DNA from: Belnapia mucosa
GTDB taxonomy: Bacteria; Pseudomonadota; Alphaproteobacteria; Acetobacterales; Acetobacteraceae
NCBI RefSeq assembly: GCF_016775475.1
Contig: NZ_JAEUXJ010000005.1
Span: 248,001-312,000, forward strand
Length of the DNA stretch: 64,000 nt
Reading direction: 5' to 3'
The position numbers and the translations under genes were made by a program. Below the pieces are notes generated by a model. It saw only the letters and a list, made by a program, of their open reading frames with translations, had not been told where the DNA came from and searched no databases. Each line of letters starts with the position of its first letter. Within the stretch, counting starts at the first letter, position 1. Shown in pieces: positions 29,288 to 38,408 of the stretch.

Positions 29288-30127
29288 ATGGCAGCTCCTG
29301 AGACAGGCCGGGGCATGGCGACGGCCGACAAGCCCCTGGCCGGGCAGATCGCCATCGTGACCGGCGGCAGTTCCGGCATCGGCGCGGGCGTCGTGCTGGC
29401 CATGGCCGCGGCCGGGGCGGCGGTGGTGGTGAATTACCGCTCGGGCGTCGAGGGCGCGGAGGCCATGGTCGGCAAGGTCCACGCGGCCGGCGGACGGGCC
29501 GTGGCCATCGGGGCGGATGTCTCGGACGAGGCGCAGGTCGAGCAGCTGTTCCGCGAGGCCGAGGCCGCCTTCGGCCCGCCCGATATCCTGGTCGCCAATG
29601 CCGGCCTGCAACGCGACGCCGCCTTCGCCGAGATGACGCTGGAGCAGTGGCGCACCGTGCTCGACGCCAATCTCACGGGCCAATTCCTATGCGCCCGCGC
29701 GGCGGTGCGGGCTTTCCGCCGCCGCGGCCCGCGCGCAAAGGTCTCGCGGGCGCTCGGCAAAATCATCTGCATGAGCTCGGTGCACGACGTGATCCCCTGG
29801 GCGGGGCATGTGAACTACGCATCCTCCAAGGGCGGGGTGTCGCTGCTGATGCGCAGCCTGGCGCAGGAGGTCGCGCCGGAGCGGATCCGGGTGAACGCCA
29901 TCGCCCCCGGTGCCATCCGCACCCCGATCAACCGCGAGGCCTGGGAGACGCCGGAGGCGGAGGCGCAGCTGCTGCGCCTGATCCCCTACGGCCGGGTGGG
30001 CGAGCCGGAGGATATCGCGGAGGCCGCGGTCTGGCTCGCCTCGGACGCATCCGATTATGTGGTCGGCACCACGCTCTATGTCGATGGCGGCATGACGCTC
30101 TACCCGGCCTTCCGCGAGGGCGGCTGA
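29288..30127 (+). CDS. SDR family oxidoreductase (glucose 1-dehydrogenase-like)
   Basis: 279 residues. Nucleotide loop VTGGSSGIGAG near residue 24, NAGLQ, catalytic Ser in ICMSSVHD and YASSKGG, and the tail VGTTLYVDGGMTLYPAF, a combination typical of glucose/sugar 1-dehydrogenase-like SDRs. About ten extra residues (RRRGPRAKVSRALGK) sit between the helix and the strand before the catalytic Ser. GGAGGG 6 bases upstream supports the ATG. Substrate not assignable. The 255 bases upstream (29033-29287) hold only the divergent promoters. Confidence 0.88.
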   Translation: MAAPETGRGMATADKPLAGQIAIVTGGSSGIGAGVVLAMAAAGAAVVVNYRSGVEGAEAMVGKVHAAGGRAVAIGADVSDEAQVEQLFREAEAAFGPPDILVANAGLQRDAAFAEMTLEQWRTVLDANLTGQFLCARAAVRAFRRRGPRAKVSRALGKIICMSSVHDVIPWAGHVNYASSKGGVSLLMRSLAQEVAPERIRVNAIAPGAIRTPINREAWETPEAEAQLLRLIPYGRVGEPEDIAEAAVWLASDASDYVVGTTLYVDGGMTLYPAFREGG

Positions 30128-30195
30128 GGAAGTTTTGGTTGCACGAGCGGGCGGTTCCGATTCTCTCCGCCCGAATCCTGGGAGGAACCGCATCC

Positions 30196-31191
30196 GTGAC
30201 CGCATTCCGCACGCCCTCGCGCCGCCTGCTCCTTTCGGGCGCGGCCGCCCTGGCGCTTCCCGCGCTGTCGCGCGGCGCCCTCGCTCAGGGCGCCTGGCCC
30301 GACCGTCCGATCCGGGTGGTGGTTCCCTTCGGCGCGGGCACCAGCACGGATATCATGACCCGCCTGGTCACGCCGCGGATGTCGCAGGAGCTGGGGCAGC
30401 CGATGGTGGTGGAGAACCGCGTCGGCGCCGGCGGCATCGTCGGCTCCGAGGCGGTCGCGAAATCGCCGCCCGATGGCTATACCCTCTGCATGGGCAGCAT
30501 CGCCTCGCATTCGGTGAATGTCTCGCTGATGCCGCGGCTGCCCTATGACGTGCTGCGCGACTTCACCCCGGTTTCCCTGGTGACCAATGCGCCGAACCTG
30601 CTGGTGGTCGGCCCCCATGTGCCAGCGACCACGCTGCAGGAATTCCTCGCCTGGGTCCGGGCGCAGCGGGGCGGTGCCTCCTATGCTTCGGCCGGCAATG
30701 GTACTTCCTCGCATCTCGCGGGGGAGTTGCTGAAGCTCAAGACCGGCGCGCCGCTCGAGCATGTGCCCTATCGCAGCGGGGCCCAGGTGTTGACGGACAT
30801 CATCCCCGGCCAGGTCGCCATGACCGTCTATCAGGTGACGGCGGTGCTGCCCTTCGTGCGCGACGGCAAGCTGCGGGCGCTGGCCACCACCTCCGCCCGC
30901 CGCCTGTCCTGGACGCCCGATGTGCCGACGGTCGAGGAGCAGGGGGTTCGCCCCTTCGATGTCGCGGCCTGGCATGGGCTGTTCGCGCCCGCGCGCCTGC
31001 CGGCGCCGGTCCTCGAGCGCATCTTCCAGGCCCTGACCGTGGCGCTGAACGATGCGGAGCTGCGGCCGAAGCTGGCCGAGCAGGGGCTGGAGCCGGTCGG
31101 CATGGCCCCCGCCGAGTTCCGCCCCTGGCTGGAGGGCGACATTGCCAAATGGCGCGAGGTCGTCCGCGCCGGCAATATCAAGCCGGACTGA
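30196..31191 (+). CDS. Tripartite tricarboxylate transporter substrate-binding protein (Bug family)
   Basis: 331 residues; twin-arginine-like start SRRLLLSGAAALALPAL and cleavage near GALAQ. Bug blocks: IRVVVPFGAGTSTDIMTRL, VVENRVGAGGIVGSEAVAKS and PPDGYTLCMGS. GTG start at 30196 is preceded by GGAGG 11 bases away. It lies 68 bases after the SDR gene and may share its transcript. No TctAB membrane genes nearby. Confidence 0.92.
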   Translation: MTAFRTPSRRLLLSGAAALALPALSRGALAQGAWPDRPIRVVVPFGAGTSTDIMTRLVTPRMSQELGQPMVVENRVGAGGIVGSEAVAKSPPDGYTLCMGSIASHSVNVSLMPRLPYDVLRDFTPVSLVTNAPNLLVVGPHVPATTLQEFLAWVRAQRGGASYASAGNGTSSHLAGELLKLKTGAPLEHVPYRSGAQVLTDIIPGQVAMTVYQVTAVLPFVRDGKLRALATTSARRLSWTPDVPTVEEQGVRPFDVAAWHGLFAPARLPAPVLERIFQALTVALNDAELRPKLAEQGLEPVGMAPAEFRPWLEGDIAKWREVVRAGNIKPD

Positions 31192-31280
31192 GCGCCGGCG
31201 CCGGAACGGCCCCCGGGATTTGCCGGCAACTCGCGCCTCGCCCCGCATGTTCACTGCCTGCCATTGGCAGGAGGCGCGGC

Positions 31281-32312
31281 ATGGCGCGGGCAAGGATGAC
31301 AGAGCAGGCAGTGGTGGTGACCGGCGCCTCGGCCGGCGTGGGCCGCGCGACCGCCCTCGCCTTCGCCCGTCGCGGCGCCCGCCTGGCGCTGATCGCGCGC
31401 GGGACGGAGGGGCTGGAGGTCGCGCGGCGCGAGGCCGAGGCCGCCGGCGCGGCACAGGCGATCGTCCTGCCCGCCGATACCGCGGATGCAGAGGCCGTCC
31501 TCGCTGCAGGTGACCGCGCCGCCGCGGCGCTGGGCGGCATCGATATCTGGGTGAATTGCGCCATGGCCACGGTCTTCGGGCCGGTGGTGGAGACCTCGCC
31601 GGAGGAATACCGGCGCGTCACCGAGGTGACCTATCTCGGCTATGTCCATGGCACGCTCGCCGCGCTGCGGCATATGCGGCCGCGCGATGCGGGCACCATC
31701 GTGCAGGTCGGCTCCGCCCTCGCCTATCGCGCGATCCCGCTGCAATCCGCCTATTGCGCCGCCAAATTCGCGATCCGCGGCTTCACCGATTCCCTCCGTT
31801 GCGAGCTGCACCACGACCGCAGCCGCATCCGGCTGACCATGGTGCAGCTGCCGGCCGTGAACACGCCGCAATTCGACTGGGCCCGCAGCCATATGGACCG
31901 CCGCGCCCAGCCCGTGCCGCCAATCCATCAGCCCGAGCCGGTGGCCGAGCGCATCGTGCAGGCAGCCTTGCAGGCGCCGCGCGAGCTTTGGGTCGGCGGG
32001 CCCTCGGTGCATGCGATCCTCGGCGAGATGGCAGCCCCCGGCTTGCTGGACCGCCTGCTCGGGCGCAAGGGCTATAGTGGGCAGCTCTCCGCCGAGGCCG
32101 AGCGTCCGGGCCGTGACGACAACCTCCTCACGCCCCTGCCCGGCGACCACGGCACGCATGGCCGGTTCGATGCCGAGGCCCGCACCCGCGTCGGCGCCTA
32201 TGATCCCGCCTGGCTGCGCGGCGCGGCTGGCGCGGCGCTCGCATTGCTGCTGCCCCTGGCCTGGCGCGGCCTCTCGATGCGCGAGCAGCCCTTGCGCCGG
32301 CGGCTGCGCTGA
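31281..32312 (+). CDS. SDR family oxidoreductase with C-terminal extension
   Basis: 343 residues, longer than a classical SDR. Residues 1-230 hold VTGASAGVGRATALAF, VNCAMATVFGP, catalytic Ser in QVGSALAYR and YCAAKFAIRG. The C-terminal about 100 residues carry a helix ending AALALLLPLAW, probably a membrane anchor. This long SDR next to a GH15 gene is a recurrent pair in proteobacteria; its substrate is unknown. GGAGG 7 bases upstream favours the ATG at 31281 over that at 31296. The next gene starts 2 bases after the stop. Confidence 0.87.
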   Translation: MARARMTEQAVVVTGASAGVGRATALAFARRGARLALIARGTEGLEVARREAEAAGAAQAIVLPADTADAEAVLAAGDRAAAALGGIDIWVNCAMATVFGPVVETSPEEYRRVTEVTYLGYVHGTLAALRHMRPRDAGTIVQVGSALAYRAIPLQSAYCAAKFAIRGFTDSLRCELHHDRSRIRLTMVQLPAVNTPQFDWARSHMDRRAQPVPPIHQPEPVAERIVQAALQAPRELWVGGPSVHAILGEMAAPGLLDRLLGRKGYSGQLSAEAERPGRDDNLLTPLPGDHGTHGRFDAEARTRVGAYDPAWLRGAAGAALALLLPLAWRGLSMREQPLRRRLR

Positions 32313-32314
32313 CC

Positions 32315-34138
32315 ATGGCATTGCGCATCGAGGACTACGCGCTGATCGGCGATACGCATTCGGCTGCGCTGGTCGGGCGGAACGGCTCCATCGACTGGCT
32401 CTGCTGGCCACGTTTCGACAGCGGCGCCTGCTTCGCTGCGCTGCTCGGCACGCCGGAGCACGGGTGCTGGCGGATCGCGCCCGCGGATCCCGCGGCCAGC
32501 GTGACCCGGCGCTACCGCGACGGCACGCTGATCCTCGAGACCACCTTCCGCACCGGCGATGGCGAGGTGGTGCTGACCGACTGCATGCCGCCGCGCGATG
32601 GAGGCCCGGTTCTGCTGCGTCAGATCAGCGGCCGGCGTGGGCGCGTCGCCATGGAGCTCGACCTGGCGCTGCGCTTCGATTACGGCCGCAACGTGCCCTG
32701 GGTGACCCGCCTGCCGGAGGCCAATGGCATCCGCGCCATCTCGGGGCCGGACATGGTGGTGCTGCACTCCCCCGTGCCGCTGAAGGGAGAGGATCTCCGC
32801 ACCCGGGCGCGGTTCGAGGTGGCGGAGGGCCAGACCCTCGTCTTCGAGCTCATCTACAGCCCGTCGCATCTGCCGCTGCCAGCGGCCACCGCGGCGCCGG
32901 AGACACTCCTCGCCCATACCGAGGCATCCTGGCGGGGCTGGTCCGACCGCGTGCAGGCGGCGGGACCATGGACCGAGGCGGTGCGGCGCTCGGTGATCAC
33001 CCTGAAGGGGCTCACCTACCGGCCGACCGGCGGCATCGTCGCCGCGCCGACCGCCGCCCTGCCTGAAGAGATCGGTGGCGTGCGCAATTGGGATTACCGC
33101 TATTGCTGGCTGCGCGATGCGACGCTGACGCTGCTCGCACTCCTCCAGGCCGGCTATACCGAGGATGCGGTGGCCTGGCGCGACTGGCTGCTGCGCGCCA
33201 CCAAGGGCAGCCCGTCCCAGATCCAGATCATGTATGGCATCGGCGGCGAACGCCGCCTGATGGAATGGGAGGCCAACTGGCTGCCCGGCTATGAGGGCTC
33301 GCACCCTGTCCGCATCGGCAATGCGGCGCATGACCAGCTTCAGCTCGATGTCTTCGGGGAGCTGATGGATGCGCTGCACCAGGGGCATCTCCGGGGGCTG
33401 CCGAACTCGGACGATGCATGGCAGCTGCAGAAGGCGTTGCTCGAGCATCTGGCCACGGTCTGGCAAGAACCCGATGAGGGCATGTGGGAGGTGCGCGACG
33501 GCCGCCGCTGCTTCACCTATTCCAAGGTGATGGCCTGGGCGGCGCTGGACCGGGCGGTGCATGGCATAGAATCCTTTGGCCTGTCGGGGCCGCTGGACCG
33601 CTGGCGCGCCCTGCGCGCCGAGATCCATGCCGATGTCTGCCGGCATGGCTATGATGCCAGCATCGGCAGCTTCGTCGGAAGCTATGGCTCGCGCGAGCTG
33701 GATGCGAGCCTGCTGCTGCTGCCCGCGGTCGGCTTCCTCCCGGCCGAGGATCCGCGCATCCTCGGCACCATCACCGCGGTCGAGCGCGACCTGTTGCAGG
33801 ATGGGCTGGTGCGCCGCTACCGGCCGGAAAAGGCGCAGGATGGCCTGCCGGGCAGTGAGGGCGTGTTCCTGGCCTGCAGCTTCTGGCTGGCGGATGCCTA
33901 TGCGCTGACCGGCCGGAAGGACAAGGCCCGCGCCCTGTTTGAGCGGTTGCTCGACCTGCGCAACGATGTCGGCCTTCTCTCCGAGGAATACGATCCTCGG
34001 GCGCGCCGCATGCTGGGCAATTTCCCGCAGGCCTTCTCGCATGTCGGGCTGGTCAACACCGCCTATGCCCTGGCCCGCTCCGGTGGCCAGTCGAAACCGG
34101 TGCGGTCCGGGACAGGCGATGGGTCGGAGCCGCGCTGA
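32315..34138 (+). CDS. Glycoside hydrolase family 15 protein (glucoamylase/trehalase-like)
   Basis: 607 residues without a signal peptide, so cytosolic. N-terminal beta-sandwich (about 1-230) opening IEDYALIGDTHSAALV and GSIDWLCWPRFDS, followed by the (alpha/alpha)6 barrel with GVRNWDYRYCWLRDATLT, WLPGYEGSHPVRIGN and, near the end, LLSEEYDPRARRMLGNFPQAFSH, which carries a catalytic glutamate region. Bacterial homologues hydrolyse trehalose or short alpha-glucans. Coupled to the SDR gene by a 2-base gap. Confidence 0.92.
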   Translation: MALRIEDYALIGDTHSAALVGRNGSIDWLCWPRFDSGACFAALLGTPEHGCWRIAPADPAASVTRRYRDGTLILETTFRTGDGEVVLTDCMPPRDGGPVLLRQISGRRGRVAMELDLALRFDYGRNVPWVTRLPEANGIRAISGPDMVVLHSPVPLKGEDLRTRARFEVAEGQTLVFELIYSPSHLPLPAATAAPETLLAHTEASWRGWSDRVQAAGPWTEAVRRSVITLKGLTYRPTGGIVAAPTAALPEEIGGVRNWDYRYCWLRDATLTLLALLQAGYTEDAVAWRDWLLRATKGSPSQIQIMYGIGGERRLMEWEANWLPGYEGSHPVRIGNAAHDQLQLDVFGELMDALHQGHLRGLPNSDDAWQLQKALLEHLATVWQEPDEGMWEVRDGRRCFTYSKVMAWAALDRAVHGIESFGLSGPLDRWRALRAEIHADVCRHGYDASIGSFVGSYGSRELDASLLLLPAVGFLPAEDPRILGTITAVERDLLQDGLVRRYRPEKAQDGLPGSEGVFLACSFWLADAYALTGRKDKARALFERLLDLRNDVGLLSEEYDPRARRMLGNFPQAFSHVGLVNTAYALARSGGQSKPVRSGTGDGSEPR

Positions 34139-34235
34139 GGCCGCATCGCCCTGCCCGCTTGCCTAGGGCCGACTCTCACCGTCTAATGCCCAGGCAGGCG
34201 TGCCGGAGAGCAGCGCCGCCAGAGGAGACGGTGCC

Positions 34236-34271
34236 GTGATGCCACCCGGCAAGGCCAGGGCTGCATGCTGA
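34236..34271 (+). other. Possible 10-11 codon leader peptide overlapping the permease start
   Basis: A strong ribosome site AGGAG (34223-34227) precedes adjacent GTG and ATG codons (34236, 34239) that open a short frame MPPGKARAAC ending TGA at 34269-34271. It overlaps the start codon of the ABC permease gene (ATG 34265) by seven bases. It may be a coupling or regulatory leader, or chance. Confidence 0.25.
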
Positions 34272-35254
34272 TCTATCTGCTGCGCCGGCTCGGCCTGGCC
34301 ATCACGACCTGCGTCTTCATCTCCATCCTGACCTTCATCATCATCCGCCTGCCGCCCGGCGATTTCGTCGATGCCTATATCGCCAACTTGGCGGCCAGCG
34401 GCAGCTCCGTCTCCATGGAGCAGGCGGAGGCGATGCGCCGCGACTACGGCCTCGACCAGCCATTGCCGGTGCAATACCTGCGCTGGATGGGCCGCGTCCT
34501 GGAGGGCGATTTCGGTGTCTCCATGGTGTGGCGCCGGCCGGTGACGGAGGTGATCGGCGACCGGCTGTGGCTGACCATGCTGGTCTCGCTCGCGGCGCTG
34601 TTCCTGACCTGGGCGATCGCGCTGCCGATCGGTATCTATTCCGCAGTCCGGCAGTATTCCATCGCCGACTACATCTTCACCACGCTCGGCTTCATCGGCC
34701 TAGCCGTGCCGAATTTCCTGCTGGCGCTGATCCTGATGTATGTCGGCTTCCGCTATCTCGGGCTGAATGTCGGTGGGTTGTTTTCGGCGGAATATGTCCA
34801 GGCACCCTGGAGCCTGGCGCGGGCCTGGGACCTGGCGAAGCACCTGCCGCTGCCGGCCGCGGTGCTGGCGCTGGCCGGCACGGCGCAGCTGATCCGCATC
34901 ATGCGCGCCAACCTGCTGGATGAGCTGCGCAAGCCCTATGTCGTCACCGCCCGCGCCAAGGGCCTGCCGGAGGCGCGCGCCATCCTGAAATACCCGGTGC
35001 GGGCTGCGCTGAATCCCTTCGCCAGCTCCATCGCCTATCTGTTTCCCTATCTCGTCTCCGGCAGCATCATCGTCTCCCTGGTGCTGGGGCTGCCGACGGT
35101 CGGCCCCCTGCTGCTGCAGGCGCTGGTCGCGCAGGACATGTTCCTGGCCGGCGCCATCGTGCTGCTGCTCGGCGTCATGACGGTGGCCGGCACGCTGGTC
35201 TCCGACCTGCTGCTGATGTGGATCGACCCGCGGATTCGGCTGGAGGGCCAGTGA
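34265..35254 (+). CDS. ABC transporter permease, peptide/opine type (OppB/DppB-like)
   Basis: 329-residue inner-membrane permease with about six helices. OppB-family N-terminus IYLLRRLGLAITTCVFIS, TFIIIRLPPGDF, and the EAA-type cytoplasmic loop around VVTARAKGLPEARAILKYPVRAALNP that docks to the ATPases. The stop shares a base with the next gene start (TGATG). First gene of a five-gene importer operon. Confidence 0.93.
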   Translation: MLIYLLRRLGLAITTCVFISILTFIIIRLPPGDFVDAYIANLAASGSSVSMEQAEAMRRDYGLDQPLPVQYLRWMGRVLEGDFGVSMVWRRPVTEVIGDRLWLTMLVSLAALFLTWAIALPIGIYSAVRQYSIADYIFTTLGFIGLAVPNFLLALILMYVGFRYLGLNVGGLFSAEYVQAPWSLARAWDLAKHLPLPAAVLALAGTAQLIRIMRANLLDELRKPYVVTARAKGLPEARAILKYPVRAALNPFASSIAYLFPYLVSGSIIVSLVLGLPTVGPLLLQALVAQDMFLAGAIVLLLGVMTVAGTLVSDLLLMWIDPRIRLEGQ

Positions 35255-36393
35255 TGAGTACCACGGCTCTCGAACCCGCTGCCCTGCCAACCGGCGACGC
35301 CGCGGCGGAAGCACGCTATGCCCAGGCGACCCAACTTCAGCTGACATGGTGGCGCTTCCGGCGGCACAAGCTGGCGCTGGTCAGCCTGGTGGTCGTCGCC
35401 CTGTTCTATGGCGTCGCGGCCTTCGCCGATTTCCTCGCCATCAGCGACCCGCATGCGACCGATGCCCGGCGCAGCTTCATCCCACCCCAGGGCATCCATC
35501 TCTTCGACGAAGGCGGCTTCAACCCGCATGTCTATGGGCTGAAGGGCGTGCGCGACCCGCGGACCTTCAAGCTGGCCTATACGCCCGACCCGGCGCGGAA
35601 GCTGCCCGTCCGGCTCTTCGCCCGTGGCTACAGCTACCATCTGTTCGGCCTGTTCGAGACGGATATCCACCTGCTCGGGATCGAAGGCGGCGGCCGCAGC
35701 GATGGCATCTTCCTGCTCGGCACGGATCAGCTCGGCCGCGACCTGTTCTCCCGCATGATGGTGGCGACTCGCATCTCCCTGTTTATCGGCCTCGCCGGGG
35801 TCACGGTCAGCCTGCTGCTCGGGGTCATCCTGGGCGGCATCTCCGGCCTCTATGGCGGCTGGGTGGATACGTTGATTCAGCGCCTGATCGAGGTGCTGCG
35901 GTCGATCCCCACCATCCCGCTCTGGATGGGCCTGGCAGCGGCGCTGCCCAATACCTGGTCGGTGACCCAGGTCTATCTCGCCATCACCGTCATCATCTCC
36001 CTGATCGGCTGGACGGAGCTGGCGCGGGTGGTCCGGGGCCGCTTCCTCGCGCTGCGGGAGGAGGATTTCGTGGTGGCGGCGGAGCTGGCCGGGGCCAGCC
36101 AGATGCGCATCATCCTGCGCCACATGCTGCCCTCCTTCGCCAGCCATGTGATCGCCGCGGTCAGCCTGGCGCTGCCGGCGATGATCGTCAGCGAGACCTC
36201 GCTGAGCTTCCTCGGCCTCGGGCTGCGTCCGCCGGCGATCAGCTGGGGCATCCTGTTGCAGGATGCGCAGAACATCCAGGTTCTGGCCGGCGCGCCCTGG
36301 CTGCTCTCGGCCGCGGTGCCGGTGACGGTGGTGATCCTGGCCTTCAACTTCCTCGGTGACGGGCTGCGCGATGCGGCGGATCCCTATGGCTGA
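35254..36393 (+). CDS. ABC transporter permease, peptide/opine type (OppC/DppC-like)
   Basis: 379 residues. N-terminal helix near 45-65, then an unusually long extracytoplasmic segment (about 68-160) before GTDQLGRDLFSRMMVATRISL, the DppC signature, and five further helices. The ATPase-docking loop is EEDFVVAAELAGASQMRIILRHM split around residue 280. The long periplasmic insertion resembles YejE-type permeases. Start fixed by the TGATG overlap with the partner permease; the end overlaps the next start by 8 bases. Confidence 0.93.
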   Translation: MSTTALEPAALPTGDAAAEARYAQATQLQLTWWRFRRHKLALVSLVVVALFYGVAAFADFLAISDPHATDARRSFIPPQGIHLFDEGGFNPHVYGLKGVRDPRTFKLAYTPDPARKLPVRLFARGYSYHLFGLFETDIHLLGIEGGGRSDGIFLLGTDQLGRDLFSRMMVATRISLFIGLAGVTVSLLLGVILGGISGLYGGWVDTLIQRLIEVLRSIPTIPLWMGLAAALPNTWSVTQVYLAITVIISLIGWTELARVVRGRFLALREEDFVVAAELAGASQMRIILRHMLPSFASHVIAAVSLALPAMIVSETSLSFLGLGLRPPAISWGILLQDAQNIQVLAGAPWLLSAAVPVTVVILAFNFLGDGLRDAADPYG

Positions 36394-37390
36394 ACGCAGC
36401 GTCCTCTCCATCCGCGACCTCGCGGTGCAGTTCCGCAGCGAACAGGGCACGGTCCGTGCGCTGGACGGCGTCAGCTTCGACCTGCGGGCGGGCCGGACCC
36501 TCGGCATCGTCGGCGAGAGCGGCTGTGGCAAGAGCGTGACGGCCCGTTCCATCCTGCGGCTGATCGATTGGCCCGGCCGCATCACCGGCGGGCAGATCCT
36601 GCTCGACCCCGAGGAGCCGCAACCGACCGACCTGACGGCGCTGGGCCCGGAATCGCGCCGGATGCGGGAGGTGCGCGGCGGCCGCGTCGGGCTGATCTTC
36701 CAGGAGCCGATGACGGCGCTGAGCGCCCACTACACCGTCGGCAACCAGATCATCGAGGCAGTCCTCCAGCACCGCGATCTCTCGAAGGCCGATGCCAAGG
36801 CCCAGGCGATTGCCCTGCTCGGGGAGGTCGGCATCCCGCATCCTCAGCGGCGGATCGATGCCTATCCGTTCGAGCTGAGCGGCGGGCTGCGGCAGCGCGT
36901 CGGCATCGCCATGGCGCTGGCCGGCGACCCCGACATCCTCATCGCCGATGAGCCGACCACGGCGCTCGACGTCACCACCCAGGCGCAGATCCTCGGCCTG
37001 CTGCAGCGGTTGCAGCGGGAGAAGGGGATCGCCCTGATGCTGATCACCCACGATATGGGCGTGATCGCCGAGATGGCCGATGAGGTGGCGGTGATGTATC
37101 TCGGCCGCATCGTGGAGACGGCGCCGGTCGCACGGCTCTTCGCCGCACCACGCCATCCCTATACCAGGGCGCTGCTGCGGGCCGTGCCGAGCATCCTGGC
37201 GACGCCGCGCCAGCGCCTGTCCACGATCGGCGGCGCCGTGCCGCATCCCGGCCTGCGACCGGGCGGCTGCAGCTTTCATCCGCGCTGTGCGGAGAACCTG
37301 GGCGAGCGCTGCCGGCGCGAGGTGCCGGCGCCGGTGCCGCTCAATGAGGATGGCGGGGCGAGCTGTTTCCTGGCGGAGGATGCCGCATGA
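36386..37390 (+). CDS. ABC transporter ATP-binding protein (OppD/DppD-like)
   Basis: 334 residues. Walker A GESGCGKS near residue 40, Q-loop FQEPMTALS, signature LSGGLRQRV (Leu for the usual Met/Gln), Walker [13 protein letters not shown] and H-loop ITHDMG. The C-terminal oligopeptide-transporter extension has the Cys-rich [15 protein letters not shown] that can bind a 4Fe-4S cluster in DppD relatives. The ATG at 36386 overlaps the upstream stop; 36371 is a possible alternative. Confidence 0.94.
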   Translation: MAERSVLSIRDLAVQFRSEQGTVRALDGVSFDLRAGRTLGIVGESGCGKSVTARSILRLIDWPGRITGGQILLDPEEPQPTDLTALGPESRRMREVRGGRVGLIFQEPMTALSAHYTVGNQIIEAVLQHRDLSKADAKAQAIALLGEVGIPHPQRRIDAYPFELSGGLRQRVGIAMALAGDPDILIADEPTTALDVTTQAQILGLLQRLQREKGIALMLITHDMGVIAEMADEVAVMYLGRIVETAPVARLFAAPRHPYTRALLRAVPSILATPRQRLSTIGGAVPHPGLRPGGCSFHPRCAENLGERCRREVPAPVPLNEDGGASCFLAEDAA

Positions 37391-38385
37391 ACCTGCTCGA
37401 GGTTGCGGACCTCAAGAAGCATTTCCCGATCCGCGCCGGCCTGCTGCGGCGCGAGGTCGGGCAGGTGCGGGCGGTGGACGGCGTCAGCTTCCACATCGCC
37501 GCCGGCGAGACCCTGGCGCTGGTGGGCGAGAGCGGCTGCGGCAAGACGACGGTCTCGCGCTGCATCCTGCGGGCCCAGCGGGCGACCTCGGGCGCCATCC
37601 GCTTCATGCCGGAGGATGGCCGGGTGGTCGATCTCGCCACCATCCCGAAGCGGGAGCTGCGGCCGCTGCGGCGGCATGTGCAGATGATCTTCCAGGACCC
37701 CTACGCCTCGCTCAACCCACGCATGATGGTCGGCGACATCATCGCCGAGCCGCTCAAGGTGAATGGCGTGCCCGCGGCGGAACGCCGCGCCCGGGTGCTG
37801 GAATTGCTGGAGCTGGTGCAGCTTCCCGCCAGCGCCCGCACCCGCTTCCCGCATGCCTTCAGCGGCGGCCAGCGGCAGCGCATCGGCATCGCCCGCGCCC
37901 TGGCGCTGAATCCCCGGCTGGTGGTGGCGGATGAGCCGGTCTCGGCGCTCGATGTCTCGGTGCAGGCGCAGATCATCAACCTGCTGCTCGACCTGCAGGA
38001 CCGGCTGCGCCTGTCCATGCTCTTCGTCGCGCATGACCTGAGCGTGGTGCGCCATGTCAGCGACCGGGTGGCGGTGATGTATGTCGGCCGCATGGCCGAG
38101 GTGGCGCCGACCGATGCCCTGTACCGCAGCCCCCGCCATCCCTATACCGAAGCCCTGCTGGCCGCCGTGCCGGCGCCCGATCCCGGACGGCGCGGCCGCC
38201 GCGCCCCGGTGGCGGGCGAGGTCGCGGACCCGGCTCGGCCGCCGCCCGGCTGCGCCTTCCATCCGCGCTGCCCCTATGCGGTCGATCGCTGCCGGGTGGA
38301 ACGGCCGGAGCTGCGCGAGGTCGAGCCGGGCCGTTGGGCCAGCTGCCACCGTGCGCAGGAGTTGAGCCTGGCCGGGGTCACTTAG
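37387..38385 (+). CDS. ABC transporter ATP-binding protein (OppF/DppF-like)
   Basis: 332 residues. Walker [11 protein letters not shown]-loop [11 protein letters not shown] typical of OppF/DppF, signature [15 protein letters not shown], Walker [13 protein letters not shown]-loop VAHDLS, and the C-terminal [14 protein letters not shown] motif. Starts by ATGA overlap with the partner ATPase gene. The two ATPases form the heterodimeric motor of the importer. Confidence 0.95.
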   Translation: MNLLEVADLKKHFPIRAGLLRREVGQVRAVDGVSFHIAAGETLALVGESGCGKTTVSRCILRAQRATSGAIRFMPEDGRVVDLATIPKRELRPLRRHVQMIFQDPYASLNPRMMVGDIIAEPLKVNGVPAAERRARVLELLELVQLPASARTRFPHAFSGGQRQRIGIARALALNPRLVVADEPVSALDVSVQAQIINLLLDLQDRLRLSMLFVAHDLSVVRHVSDRVAVMYVGRMAEVAPTDALYRSPRHPYTEALLAAVPAPDPGRRGRRAPVAGEVADPARPPPGCAFHPRCPYAVDRCRVERPELREVEPGRWASCHRAQELSLAGVT

Positions 38386-38408
38386 AACAACGAAATAGGG
38401 AGGACGCC

